From: Cryptomeria japonica
Lineage: Eukaryota > Streptophyta > Pinopsida > Cupressales > Cupressaceae
Length of the DNA stretch: 64,000 nucleotides
NCBI RefSeq assembly: GCF_030272615.1
Contig: NC_081406.1
Location: forward strand, 399,416,939 to 399,480,938
Direction of reading: 5' to 3'
The notes below the pieces were generated by a model that saw only the letters and a program-made list of their open reading frames with translations, had not been told where the DNA came from and did no database searches. This document shows positions 46,941-59,176 of the stretch, in pieces (the stretch's first letter is position 1; each line of letters opens with the position of its first letter). Both the position numbers and the translations under genes were made by a program.

Positions 46941-47214
46941 TATAGAAATGTTTAATATCCCATAGGTCAATTTTGATTTTTACATATAATTACATATAGA
47001 AATGTATAATATCCCATATAATATCCCATACCTTGGTAATGTTTACTTATAATTTCCTAAAAAAATGTTTAATATCCCATAGGTCAATTTTAATTTTTAC
47101 ATATAATTATAATATCCCATATAATATCCCATTTAAATATAATTACCATGCAAAGCAAAAGACATGTATATGTAATTGAAATGTCCCATTTACATATACT
47201 TATAATATCTCATA
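46941..47214 (+). repeat. Left arm of a distant inverted repeat
   Basis: The stretch begins TATAGAAATGTTTAATATCC and contains several copies of AATATCCCATAGGTCAATTTT. Its reverse complement is found at 53,662-53,970 in the same order (ACCTTGG(T/C)AA(T/C)GTTTACTTATAA in both, then ATTACCATGCAAAG in both). The arms are about 275 and 309 bp and enclose 6.4 kb. Confidence 0.7.
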
Positions 47215-50200
47215 GGTCAATTTTAATTTTAAAATGCTCTGCAAAGCAAAAGACTTTGAAAAACTTCATTCCTGCAAGGCAAAGCAGAAGACCATTGGCG
47301 CATGCAAGAGAGGAGATTCACAAGGTTAGAGACAATGGTGAATGAAGACTTCATTCACGCATGTAGGAGGAGGAAATATTGCAGGGTGAGCATATGTGGT
47401 GAATGAAGAACCCAGACATAAGACTTCATTCACGCATGCCAAGGTTAGAGGAGATAATCTAGTTGGATGCATTCTCAAATCCCTAGACAAGGTTATAGGA
47501 GACACTGAAGATAATCATCACTTGGTATTTTATTTGCATTTTTAGATATGATTACATTATTTTGGGGGTTTATTTTCACTTTTAGATCTAATTGGGTTCT
47601 TCATCCAAATTGGGTTTCTTTGTTAATTACTTTGATGACACTATGACCTACAAATATTAATGGAAATATCCTCTTCATACCATTTAGAAGTTTTCTCTTT
47701 GTCTTATTAACTTTATCTCATGCTTTCTTACTACTATTATTACTTGGTTTGTATGATTCTTTTCGCTAAGGCTTCAACATAAATATATGTGTAATATTTT
47801 ATAGTTTGAAATGTCTTCCATCACTGTCCCATGTAAATCATCTCATATTTTACCTTTAACCCTCCTAACCTACCTTGTAACCTCCAATGATCATTTTTTC
47901 CTTGATTTCATTAAAAATTATATGCTTCTTTCAAGGCTCCCTCATGAAATTGAAGCATTAGTATAGCTCCACTAATTGATTGGTCCATCAAATAATTCAA
48001 TAAAATAGTTTTTCAAGAAAAAACTCTATATCATCTTCCTTCTTAAATTCTTCAAAATCTAAATTATCTTCAAATGCATGGTCTTCACTAGTCACCCTTT
48101 TTCTTATTTTTGAGGGTAGCTCAAACCAACCTCTCCAACCTCCTGCTTCTATGTGTAGCAAATAATTAGCATCATATCTTTTCCACCTAACTTTTCTCTC
48201 ATTATTCATAGGTTTGTGCTCTTCTTTGCTAAGTTGTCTTCTTCTTTTCCTATTATCACAAGAATTTTTTAATGCTCTTTTGGTATCATCCAAAATAACT
48301 TGCATGTAATGTTCTACAAGAAACCATAAACATTGTTCAAAACTAGTGAAGATATTGGTTGGTCTTTGCAAAGCTAGAGAGTAAGAAATAACTTCCCTTA
48401 TATGTCATCATTACCTGTACATTGTCTTTTCTATAGGTACTTTCATTGTAGGTCTATCATATTGTCCTATAGAAGATTACATATTTTTCATATTTGTTTG
48501 GTTATCTTGACTTCATAGGATTGTCAAAAACTCTTACTTGTCATGGCTACCATCCTTGATGATTTCCATGGCCTTTAAATCTTGAGGCTATCACTAATCA
48601 AAATTCCTTGACCTTCACTATTACTTTCCCTTTCAAAGTACGTATATGTTAACTTTTCATTGTATAAGACTTGAAAATTAGGTAAAAGGATTTGATACTC
48701 ATTCATGTAATATCATATGATTGTCCTTATTTTGACAATTATATTTCTTTGTTCTCACTCTTACAAATCTTGTCTCTTATTATCATATGGTCTTTGCATT
48801 GGATAGTTGTCAACTAGACTTTCCTTTTTTATACATAACTATAAGCTCGAAATAGATTATGCTTACCTTGGAATCTATTATGTAACAACTATCATGGTTT
48901 CTTGCATGCTCGTGAATGATCATGACAATAATTTCCTCATAGACTACCCATTTATAGATTAAGTTGTCTTTCTCTCTATAGCCCCTACTATTATTTATTT
49001 TGTAGTATTGTCCTTATTTTGTAGTATTGACAAAAATTTGTCTTAATTGTTCCAATCCATATGCTTGGAAGCTATGGTAAAGTGAAATTGAAACCCTACC
49101 ATTATATACAGTTAGAGAAATATTGTTATATGTGACTATATAGTTACATTTACACCATTTTCAAAGGATATTAAATTTTATGTTCTTTACTTAAAGTCAA
49201 GGAATGACCTTTCTTCACCCAACCAAGGTGGAGATATGAGCCACTTTTGCAAACTCAAGTGGAAATTAGCAAACTCAAGTGAAACTTCCAAATTTTCAAA
49301 AAGGGTCAAAATTAGCATGACCTCTTTTTCTATTAAGTTTGCATATGGGTATGCAAGACTCTGGAATTTCTCTAAAAGCTCCAAAATTGAATTTTGTACA
49401 TTTAGGGTGATTTTCAAGACAAGACTAGGTCTAGGTGATAAGATAATAAATACTTAAGCTTTAAAAATTCTCAAAAAATTCTTTAAAATTGGGTTTTCAT
49501 GCTTCAAAAGATGTTGTGAGGCCTTGAAAGTGAATGATGCATGTAGAGTACTCCAATATCTCTAGTTTTAAAAAGGCTCAATTAGGTGCCCAAATCAAAA
49601 TTTATGGTTCCCAAAAGTTAGGCTGTTTTTGGGTAGGAGTTACAAATTTAAATTATTTTCTTAGTCACAAAAGGGGTTATTATGACCATTTTTTTTAGCA
49701 TTTTTTGGCAGTGGAATTGGTAAGTCACAATAAAAGAAGGGAAACTAGAGAATAGAAGTATATTTGAAGGTGAAATAAAGCATAAGGCTCCAAATACTAG
49801 AGGAAATAGGTTGAAATGTGTTGCAACCTATTGAGGATTTTATCCTCTATTTTGATTCCAATTTTTGTAATGTGGTTTATTTTTGTTCAATAAAATAATA
49901 TCCATATATACTTATGAGTAATTTGAGGGGAAGGCAGGCAAGTGAATAAAGGTTATTGGAGAGTTACAAGGCTGGGTAAGGCAAGTGCTAGTTCAGACTA
50001 TGTTATGTTTTGAAATCAATTAGACATAAGGTTACTCTTACTTTGAAAGGTACATATGTTTTGTTTGCTCCAAGCTGTCTATTTGTACTTATATTGTTTT
50101 AACTTTTCATTCATGATTGCTCCTTCATAGATATTGTAGTTGACTATCCCACCTTATACCTTTATCCTTATTGCCAGAAGACTTAATTCGGGCGTGCAGG

Positions 50201-50870
50201 AGAGGAGATTCACAAGGTGAGAGATGGTGGTGAATGAAGAACCCAACCATAATTCATTGAGCGAGGGATAGTTCAGATTAATCACTTAAATTCATCTTAT
50301 GTGCATTTCAAACATAATCAGATTTATGTGTTTCCCTCTTGCTAAAAATTACCCTATCCAATAGGATAATCTAAACCTAAAACCCTAATGATGTATGTTT
50401 AAGGCCAAAATATCTAAATATGACAAATGAGAAGAAAACCTAAGGAATCAATTAAGATATCTGAAAACACCTATTTAATAAGATAGTTGATAGAAGAATA
50501 TCTAATCATAAAGTATTACTAGATAGCAGAAAAAATATCTAATCATAAAGTATTACTAGAATAGCAGAATAAATTATATTACTAGATAATTTCTCAATGA
50601 AAATGCATAAAGTATTTTTTTCATTTTGCAATTTCAAGACAAACATATGACCGTCATTTAAAAATATAACAAAGGTTTTCTCTCCACCCTATTGTAATGG
50701 CATCATGGAGCCTCATGGGCTCTAGTCATACCCCTAAGCATGAACATTATCATAGACCTATGTCAAATCCATGGATTCTTCTCATATACCTGAAAATGAA
50801 CCAAACATAGAATAGTTGTATAGTTAGATGAATTTCAGCAATATTTATCTTCTTCTTTTATTAATGTTTT
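47215..50870. other. Interior of the inverted-repeat unit, left half
   Basis: No supported gene. An open frame on - at 47,997-48,371 (124 codons, Lys/Arg/Glu-rich, with WRGWFELPSKIRKRV) has no recognised family and no homologous second copy here. A block with GGTGAATGAAGAACCCA (47,390) recurs near 50,230 and, with change, at 51,295. A block AATAAAGGTTATTGGAGAGTTACAAGG occurs in part at 49,945 and 52,690. Confidence 0.4.
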
Positions 50871-50974
50871 CAATCACAATGAAAGTCTTGGATCAGACTG
50901 AGATCCAACTACTGTTAGGAATTTACTAAAAGTGGAAGCCATTTTGAAGTGATCCATGACTTTCATTGTGATTG
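50871..50974. repeat. Hairpin with 25-nt arms
   Basis: Arm 50,871-50,895 (CAATCACAATGAAAGTCTTG...) pairs with 50,950-50,974, 24 of 25 positions matching, with a 54-nt loop. The outer parts of the right arm and the loop (GTGGAAGCCATTTTGAAGTGA) reappear as the reverse complement at about 53,245-53,275 and 53,610-53,635. Confidence 0.65.
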
Positions 50975-51457
50975 AGTGAAGGAGTTTAACCCAGAAATTT
51001 TAGGAAATAGATTTTTGTTGTTTATATTCATTTTGCTGATTACATAAGAAAATATTCATTTAACTTTTTAAAAGGGCAGTCACCAAATACACCAAATAGT
51101 TGTCTAACTCTGAGATCAAAGATTAGCTCACATCAAAATTTATCAAAATGATAGCCATTCATTGTTAGGAACATATAGAAATGTATCATATCCCATAGGT
51201 CAATTTCAATTTCAGAGTAAAATACTTCAAATTACTTGGCCAGAACACTTCATTCACGTGCGTAGGAGAGGAGATTCAAAGGGTGAGAGATGATGGTGAA
51301 TGAAGAACTTGACCAGAATTTGTTGAGCGAGAGATAGAAATGTATAATATCTCATAGGTCAATTTAAATTTCAGAGTAAAATACTTCAAATTACATAGAA
51401 AAGGAAAGGACTTCAAAATACTTCATTCCCACAAAGCAAAGCAGAAGATCAAAACAT

Positions 51458-51603
51458 TAGCTAAGTCTATGAAGTTGCTAAGATCAAAATTTATCAAAAT
51501 GAGATTCATTTATTGTGAGGGATTTAGTAAAAGTGGAAGCCATTTTGATTGTTGGATCTCTGTCTGATAAATTTTGATCTCAGCTACTTCATAGACTTAG
51601 CTA
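51458..51603. repeat. Hairpin with about 39-nt arms
   Basis: Arm 51,458-51,497 (TAGCTAAGTCTATGAAGTTG...) pairs with 51,565-51,603 with a few mismatches. The 67-nt loop contains AGTGGAAGCCATTTTGA, the word found in the loop of the hairpin at 50,871. Confidence 0.6.
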
Positions 51604-52915
51604 ATCATTGATATAGAGAGTAAATAAAATAGAGTTTATCAGAATGATATCCATAGGTCAATTTTGATTTCATAGTAAAATACTTCAAATTACTATGCAA
51701 AGCAAAAGACTTCAAAATTGATGCAGAGCATCCACACACAAACTCCCCAATTAGGGATAACTTATCCCAACTCACATATCTAGTAGGTGCATTCCATCAA
51801 CTAGGTGCTCTCACTCTCCTAATTTATCAACACCTTTCCTTAATAGGATTCACAAACTCACACATCTACAACCACACCAAGGCTTGATAAAAACTATGTA
51901 CCTCACTTCCATGACTGAACACAAGACCCAATACCTTTACACACCCCTCAAGTTCTCACAAAACCCGGTTTCCAAACAACATTCCATTGGCTCAACACAC
52001 ATCCACATTTAGGACAGTCATTATGAAACTCAAGACCCTTGCTTGGAAACACATATGGGAATGAAAACAAGACCCTCATACCCTCTCTTGACAATCAATG
52101 TTTCCCAATCCTTTAACACTCAAGATGGTTTGTGGTATAAGTAAATGAGTCTTGTAAAGGCAAATTAGGATGTAAAAGTCTATTTATGATTTAATTGGAC
52201 CTATTTGGCTCCATTGTTAGTCATTTGAGGTCTAGGTTTGGTCTAGGTGGGATTTTGTGCAAAATTATCAGAGTTGATAAAAAATGTCATACAAAAAGTG
52301 CATTTTGGAAGAAAATAATGTAAATTTGGTTCCAAATCAAGTTGAAGGTAGTTACAATCTATTTTGATTGTGTATAGAAGAAGATCGATTCATTCTTGTG
52401 AATCATAGTCAAAACCCTCATTAGGGTAATCAGAGGCCAAATAAAATGTATTTTGAATTAGTTCCTAATTGATTGATCATACCAGTGAGGAAATCTATGT
52501 ATCATATTGTGTTCTTGCTTATAATATTGTCTACTGGGTCTCAAATAAATGTTGGCATGTGCTCAAACAATAGTTTATGACTGAAAATGTGTCTCAGTCA
52601 AAATATAGCAGCAAGGAGTGGTTAATGGTGAAGCTTATGCAAAGGATTCATTGAGTGAGAAGATTAGGGGAAGGAAGGAGAGTTAATAAAGGTTATTGGA
52701 GAGTTACAAGGCTGGATAAGGCAAGTAAACAACCCCAAAAGCAAAGACCTTTGACTATCCTACAAATGACAGTGGCTACCCTTGTTGATAGGGTATAAGG
52801 AACTTATATTTGCAAGATTCATTCTTGATTGGTTAGATGATTAGTGTTGGTGGAGAATTTTGGGTAACTACTATCAAATTCCTAGAAGTCCCTAAGACAT
52901 TGATAAGAGTGAAGA
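51604..52915. other. Interior of the inverted-repeat unit, right half
   Basis: No supported gene. It contains short copies of the CCCATAGGTCAATTTTGATTT word (51,645) and the block with AATAAAGGTTATTGGAGAG (52,688) that also occurs at 49,947. Confidence 0.4.
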
Positions 52916-53232
52916 ATTCTAAGGGTATGGTTGTCCTTTCATAGTGTACGACTATCCTAGAAGTTGCATCACTTCAAAATGGCAATGAAATGGTGTCCTA
53001 GAAATCAACGGGTATGACTATCCTAGAAGTCTAAGGGTATGAATATCCTAGAAGTCTAAGGGTATGATTGTCCTTGCATAGTGTAAGACTGTCCTAGAAG
53101 TTGCATCACTTCAAAATGGCAATGAAATAGTGTCCTAGAAGTCTAAGGGTACGAATGTCCTAGAAGTCTAAGGGTATGATTGTCCTAGAAGTCTAAAGGT
53201 ATGACTATCCTTGCATAGTGTATGATTATCTC
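52916..53232. repeat. Minisatellite, unit about 25 bp
   Basis: Tandem variants of TCCTAGAAGTCTAAGGGTAT occur at 53,020-53,070 and 53,130-53,210. They are separated by copies of a longer block with GCATCACTTCAAAATGGCAA (52,966 and 53,103), so there is a higher-order repeat of about 135 bp. Confidence 0.75.
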
Positions 53233-53661
53233 AATCACAATGAAATTCTTGCATCACTTCAAAATGGCTTTCACTTCTACCATTTTTTTGTTAACTTTTG
53301 ATCTTGATTACTTCAAAACACAAAACTTCAGTTGAGGGGGGCATAATTTGGAAATGAGAAGTGCACATCTGATTTAAATAAGAAGTCCAGACCTGGTTAT
53401 GAGAGTTTATGTCCCTTTCAAAGGGCATCAAAAATGAAGAGTTGCACTCTTTCAAAAGGGTGTTATTTATATTAAGAGCTATGAAAAATAAAATTAATCA
53501 TCTAATGAGGAAAATAAATAAGAACTTGTTAATAACTAATTGAAGAATATCAATCAATTTTAGTATATTGCAATTGTGGAATATGACTTGAAAAGGTTTC
53601 ACAATGAAATTCTTGCATCACTTCAAAATGGCTTTCAATTATACATTTCTATATGTAATTA

Positions 53662-53970
53662 TATGAGATATTATAATTATATGTAAATGGGATATTTCTA
53701 TTACATAGACGTGAATTTTTCTTTGCATGGTAATTATAATTAAATGGGATATTATATGGGATTTAATTATAATAACCCATATAATGCCTAACATAGGCCC
53801 TGACGAGAATGTTGTACCTGCGACAAAATTGAAATTGACCTATGGGATATTAAATATTTTCATATGAAATTATAAGTAAACGTTGCCAAGGTATGAGATA
53901 TTATACATTTCTATATGTAATTATATGTAAAAATCAAAGTTGACCTATGGGATATTAAACATTTCTATAT
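53662..53970 (-). repeat. Right arm of the distant inverted repeat
   Basis: Reverse complement of 46,941-47,214. It differs by an insert of about 60 bp around 53,765-53,825 that contains GCCTAACATAGGCCCTGACG. No target duplication is obvious at the outer edges. Confidence 0.7.
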
Positions 53971-54065
53971 GTAATTAGAGAATTTGTGATCTGAATGAAC
54001 ATTGCCAAGCTATGTTGAATATATGTTTTGCATTATTTGACCAATATAAGCAATGTATGAAAAAT

Positions 54066-54246
54066 GTGGTAACATAGACAAGGCAATGAACTGTCAAAAA
54101 AAATGCCTTAAAAAAATGCGGTCTCATTGTGATGGAATGCCATGACAGTCAAATTACTATGGATTGTCATGGCATTCCATCACCATGAGAACACATATAT
54201 TTGAGACATTTTTTCAAATATTTTCCTACCTTGTCTATGCAACGTA
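54066..54246. repeat. Foldback with a miRNA-precursor-like core
   Basis: The core arm 54,122-54,150 (TCTCATTGTGATGGAATGCC...) pairs with 54,162-54,190: 27 Watson-Crick pairs, one G-U pair and one mismatch, with an 11-nt loop. Pairing continues more loosely outward to CATAGACAAGG (54,074) and CCTTGTCTATG (54,229). The total of about 180 bp fits either a small foldback/MITE or a young plant miRNA precursor that arose from one. I recognise no known miRNA in the arms. Confidence 0.6.
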
Positions 54247-55339
54247 GTGAAACATTTGATAAAATGCTTAAGACAAACATGTATTTAGTTGTATGTACTT
54301 GATTCTAATCAATAAATAAGCTACTTTTACCTACCCCTAATTGTGTATTGTGTAGTGTGATGAAATGATTGGTTTTTTATAGTCTTGAAGAATACTCTTT
54401 ATCATTAATTCCAATATTTGTATAAACTATGATGACTGCATATTGTAACAAGAAATAAATCTATTCATGTTGTCTACTATGTAATTTTTAGCATATGCAT
54501 CATGTGACTTATGTAAATCTAATTATGATTGACCTTCATATAAGATGTAAGCTAACATAAGATAAATGAACTACATATGCAGAAACCTGAGCCCCTTTGA
54601 CGAGGATCATGTATAGTCTACATAAAGGCAAGGTGAGCATTCTTCTCATGGATCGGCAGATATTATTTGCTTGCTTTCTCTTTACACCCATCTTGGAGTG
54701 GTTTAATAATAAGCCAGGTTTTAGCAACTATATTTTGTCAAAACTTTGATTTGTTTTCTCACCTAAACCACCTGACATCCACATGGTATAGCTCATTCCA
54801 CTTTCTTGACCCTCCTATGTGCTTTAAGTGACGAGGAAGACTATTTTTCTAAGTTTTTGAAACTCAAAAATTACCAGGAAAATAAACTTTGCTCAATTTT
54901 TGAAACCTCCACATTAGCCACAACTCTAATACAATTATCAGCACTTGAGGCCCCAATTGGGCTTATTTGAATTTAAATCTCAACATCAACTTTAGGGCTG
55001 ACTTCTTCATCAACATTACCCTCAATGATGAATTTTTGGAAAAAGCATGACCATTATTATTAATCCATGCAATGGACCTTTGACAACCCACCCTCAAACC
55101 TATTTGCAGCATTTGCAAAAAATCAACAAGATATGGTGAACCATCTATTACAACTTCTTGTCGTCTCTCTCCATGGAATCCTAAAATTTATTTCATCTCA
55201 CAATAACAATCGACACTCTACCAACTATCTCTCTCATTTGATGGAGTGCAGGTACCACCAAATAGGTATTTGTCAGATGTGTCTTCCTTGAGTGAGGGAA
55301 AGTCAAGAAGAGAAGAGGAAAGCGAGACATGTAGTAGGT
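54247..55339. other. Upstream flank of the SET-like pseudogene
   Basis: Mostly non-coding. On + a stretch at 55,067-55,291 (MQWTFDNPPSNLFAAFAKNQ) could be an eroded exon of the gene that follows, since it is in the right place and looks protein-like, but no domain is recognised. Confidence 0.35.
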
Positions 55340-56640
55340 CTAAAAGATGGAGATAAACTAGAGGTCAAAAGATTAGAAGAAAATTCCATAAACGCATGGA
55401 ATTTTTTCTTGCTCAAGGGGTGTCATGTTCTTATGATGATGAGAGCATAGGCGACATCGAGGTACCCTTGAGGTACAAACATCTACAGTAACAATGGGTA
55501 CCCAAGGAACTTCCTCCAATAAACACTATTTTTTGTGTTAACGAGAGGATATATCGCATAGCACCATCGTAATTACATGGTTTGGACCTATTTTCCATTG
55601 ACGATATAAAGGTCTATTACAATAAATTTTTTGAATTGATGGAGTATGTTGGACCCTATTACAATTATAAAAATTGGATGTAGCTGGTTCGATATACACA
55701 AAGTATGTGTAGGTATGCACTGTCAGCAAATTATATACAACTAAAAGATAATGATCAAAGTAAAAGAGTGGCTATGTACATTAATGGAAGGCCGAAAGCA
55801 ACAGGGAATATTGTAGGTTTTATAAATAGTACACGACCTAGGCCAACTAATAGGCAACCCAATTGCATATTCAAGGCATGCAAGGGAAACTGTGTTTCGT
55901 ATGTGCGATAAAATCAATAAGTGCAGGGGAAGAGCTACTAATCAGTTATGATTTGAATCGCATAGATACAAACAAAGTTACTATCATGGGGGTGGTATGT
56001 ACTATATACTATTTAAACCAACCTCCAATTAATGACTCCAAAATACTATTTTATTATTGTTTTTTTGGTAAGTCTATTGGTTTCATTTCGCTAATGTTTT
56101 TTTATATTTAATTTTTGTCACAGCACGACATTGATCTGACATATAGTACAGACTAGGATGTAACTCAGGGCACTTCTACCTAGCAGGTAAACCTCATTGT
56201 AATTGTACAAATTAGATACAAGCAAAATGTTATATTATTATGTTATTTTCTTTAGGATTATGGATTGATTTTGATAATGTTCTAATATTCTTGTCACAAA
56301 TGGATGTTTAGGGAAAGGCACCTGCAGTAGCTGAGAACATCGATACACAGGTGGACTCACTATTATGCGATGATGACATCGCATATTCCACAAACCCTAC
56401 TGAAATGATAAGAAAGACACAAAAAAAGAAATTCTTAAATTGTTATTCATAGTCCCTCAAACTGATGAGACAAAAGAGAGGGTGAAACAATTGACAAAGA
56501 CAACACAAAACTTGCAAGTAAGCAGTTATGAAATCTTTAATTATAATATAAGTTCATTCATGGTTTATATTTTATACTCTTTTATGTCATGAACTAAAAT
56601 GTGTACGTGTTGTTTTTACAGAAATTTGTGTGTCCTCATG
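55340..56640 (+). pseudogene. SET-domain-like gene relic, 5' part
   Basis: The reading gives KFHKRMEFFLAQGVS, VPKELPPINTIF, FSIDDIKVYYNKFFELMEYV and YIQLKDNDQSKRVAMYINGR. Then GFINSTRPRPTNRQPNCIF, and after a frameshift near 55,885 VCAIKSISAGEELLISYDLN. The last two match the end of a SET domain, in which an N-x-x-x-PNC box and a GEELL-x-Y box make up the cofactor and substrate site. Stops interrupt it. Further exon-like pieces are at about 56,310-56,455 and from an AG acceptor at 56,620 (KFVCPHEVGGHD). SET proteins methylate lysine; this copy cannot. The gene resumes at 63,600 past element D. It may be a captured gene within a transposon. Confidence 0.55.
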
Positions 56641-56658
56641 AAGTTGGTGGCCATGATT

Positions 56659-57615
56659 TGTTGGCAATTGACACTCTATTAGTTGGTTTCACTATGTTGT
56701 CATTGAAGGAAACATGGTATTTTGTTCCGGCTTCATGTTTTGGTTCTATGGTGTACCGGTAGGCACTTCACCGATACTTCACTGGCATTGGCACCAGCAT
56801 CAGCAGGACAAAAGGATTTCTTTGGTTACCGGCATCGCAGGCCGACATGGTTTAGTAAAGGTTATCGGTATTGGAGGTCGACATATCTTGGATCCTAAAT
56901 CGGCAATTGATTTTAATGTTTATGCATTTATGTTATCTAGACGACATGTAATTTGATATTGTATATATCTTTGTAAGCCGACATAAGGCATGAAAAGTTG
57001 TATAGGGTATATATGTCAGTTTGATAGATCATTTTGAAATAGAGTGATAGAGACAAAAGAGATATATGATAGGATATTATGGATATGTGAATGTAATATG
57101 ATGCAAAATATATCAGAGAGATCACATATGTGAGGAAGTTCATGTAAGGGTTATTCTAATAAAGGGTTTAGGGTCTCAGACCGGAACTAACAAAGCTTAA
57201 ACCAGAATTGTATAATGGCATAGAAGATGCTATCTTAGCAGTTCACACTTCTCCAGATTATAGTCTAGAAATTTATGTAGTCAATGAGGTTCCTTTTTTG
57301 ATTGAGCAGTGTGCTCTATGCTGTAAGCCTTCTTGCAAGTGCAGGCCCCTCATATTTTGTAATATCTCTTCATATGGCTAGTGGATTGATATTGTGGGTT
57401 ACAAATCCCACCATGTTTTTCCTCTTTGATTTTTTCCACATAATTTTGTGTGTTATGGTTCTCATTTATGTGTTTGGCTTGTTGGTTTCTTTACTTCTTT
57501 CAATTATGTATGTACTGGTATACTGGTTGGTGTATGCATGTTTTAATAAGGCTAAAAATTATCATTGTGGTATAACATTGATTCATCTCCCTCTCAGTAT
57601 TATTGGTTTCCAATA
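56659..57615 (+). repeat. 5' LTR of element D
   Basis: 957 bp, collinear with 62,625-63,594. The U3 part has repeated CCGGCA / CGGCACC / CCGACA words. A TATA-like TTGTATATATC is at 56,959-56,969, so transcription may start about 310 bp into the LTR. The end reads TTTCCAATA in place of TTTCCAACA in the other copy. Confidence 0.9.
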
Positions 57616-57630
57616 ATTGGTATCAAAGCC
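57616..57630 (+). other. Primer binding site of element D
   Basis: TTGGTATCAAAGCC follows the LTR after one base. It differs at one position from the plant initiator-Met site TTGGTATCAGAGC. Confidence 0.8.
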
Positions 57631-57683
57631 TTGTGCCTCAGAGGAAGTTTAACAACTTAAGGAAGATCCTGAAACTGGAATCC

Positions 57684-58805
57684 ATGGATATGGCTTTGGA
57701 GAAGAAAACTGAGATGGCACTTGAAGATTATGATGCTAAAAGGTTGAAGAACTTAAAGCTATAAGATGAATTGAATTTTTCTAAGGAATTCATTCTTGTC
57801 CTACAAGAGAGGCTATCATATATTCAAGCTAGGAGGAAGGAACTTTTGCAAAGTCAGGATGATGAAGAGAAAGATGCACTTAAGGAACAATGTCATAAAT
57901 TGAGTCAGGAGAACATGGTTATGAAAAATGAAATGAAAGTTATAACTATGAGGATGTCTAAGGAGATCAAGGACATAAAGAAGAAGGAAGAAAATCTTGT
58001 TGTATCCCTGAAGAACAAATTTGAAGAATGTGGTAGGTTGGTTCATGAAAATGATATGTTGAGAACTGATTTGGTACAATCCTAGAGTAATGAAAAAGAG
58101 ATTGAGAGACAAATGATAATTTTGAGAGAAGATTTAACTACTGCAAGTGAGTATAAATAAAAATTCAAGATCATCTCAACACAACTTGATGAGTTATTGA
58201 AGAGATAGAGGCAGATTGGTCATTCCAGTGGACTTGGATTTGAGCAAGGATAGAGTTCCGGTACTGCTAATGAAGATCAAAACCATAAGGCATCGGTAAG
58301 GTAATTTAATGCTTATAAATTCAATGGTAGATGTTTTATTTGCAATAGATTTGGTCACATGGCTAGGCAATGTAGAAACAAAGAAAATCAGAACCCTGAA
58401 TCTTCTCCCGCTAAATGTTCTAAATGCAATAAGCTTGGTCATAAAATAGAAGATTGCAGAATGAATGTTAAATGCTATGCTTGTGGAAAATTTGGACATA
58501 TGGCTAATCAGTGTAGGTCAAGCAATTTCACTGGTTTTAAAAAACAAATTCAAAAGAACAATGTTACATGTTATGCATGTAATGAGGTTGGACATATTGC
58601 TAAGTTTTGTAGAAGCAGAAATCCACCGATTAGTAATGGAGGATCAAATGAGAAAGGAAAAGAGAAGGTTAGTGAAATCTAGCAAGATCATACTCAGAAA
58701 TGGGTTAGGAAGACTGAAGAACAATCATTAGATGGGAATGTCCCAGTTACTTGTCTGGTAGAAGAGGCTGCTCCTACACTGACAGGGAGCTCATCCGGTA
58801 ACTAA
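57684..58805 (+). pseudogene. Element D Gag-like protein, coiled coil and four CCHC knuckles
   Basis: One frame from the ATG at 57,684 (MDMALEKKTEMALEDYDAK) to the stop at 58,805, about 370 codons, with several in-frame stops (for example after KNLKL and LVQS). The first 200 residues form a coiled coil (KDALKEQCHKLSQENMVMK, VSLKNKFEECGRLVHENDM). All four knuckles are intact: CFICNRFGHMARQC, CSKCNKLGHKIEDC, CYACGKFGHMANQC and CYACNEVGHIAKFC. A Lys/Asn-rich stretch and a short acidic tail (CLVEEAAPTLTGSSSGN) end it. The order and spacing match those of element B. Knuckles of this kind bind RNA. Confidence 0.85.
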
Positions 58806-59176
58806 GGAAGATGCCTTAGGGGTAGGAAAAATTCATGAAGATGCTTCATATGCCCTGGGAAGTGGTTTTGGAAGATGTTCCAGATATTGAAGATGATTAT
58901 CCGGAATGGATATGTTCGAAGCAAGATCTAGTATGTTTCACCGACAGTCATTTATGTCAATGGAAGATTAGGGTTTTTCTCAAATGTTAAAAGGTCGAAT
59001 ACACTTCATTATTAATCACCTTGCTTTCAGAGCAATTTCAGAGTGATTAAGAGTGACTAAGTGCAATCAAAGGAAATTTGGAGCAATCAGATTTCTTCTT
59101 GAGCGACCTCACCGGTGTCTAGAAGAATTTGTTGGAGGTTTTCACCGAGAATGATCAAAAGGTATTTATCTTTAAC

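Noticed and set aside
47997-48371. 124-codon ORF on - rich in Lys, Arg and Glu
   Set aside because: No family resemblance and no second copy in the window; kept only as a remark in the gap entry.
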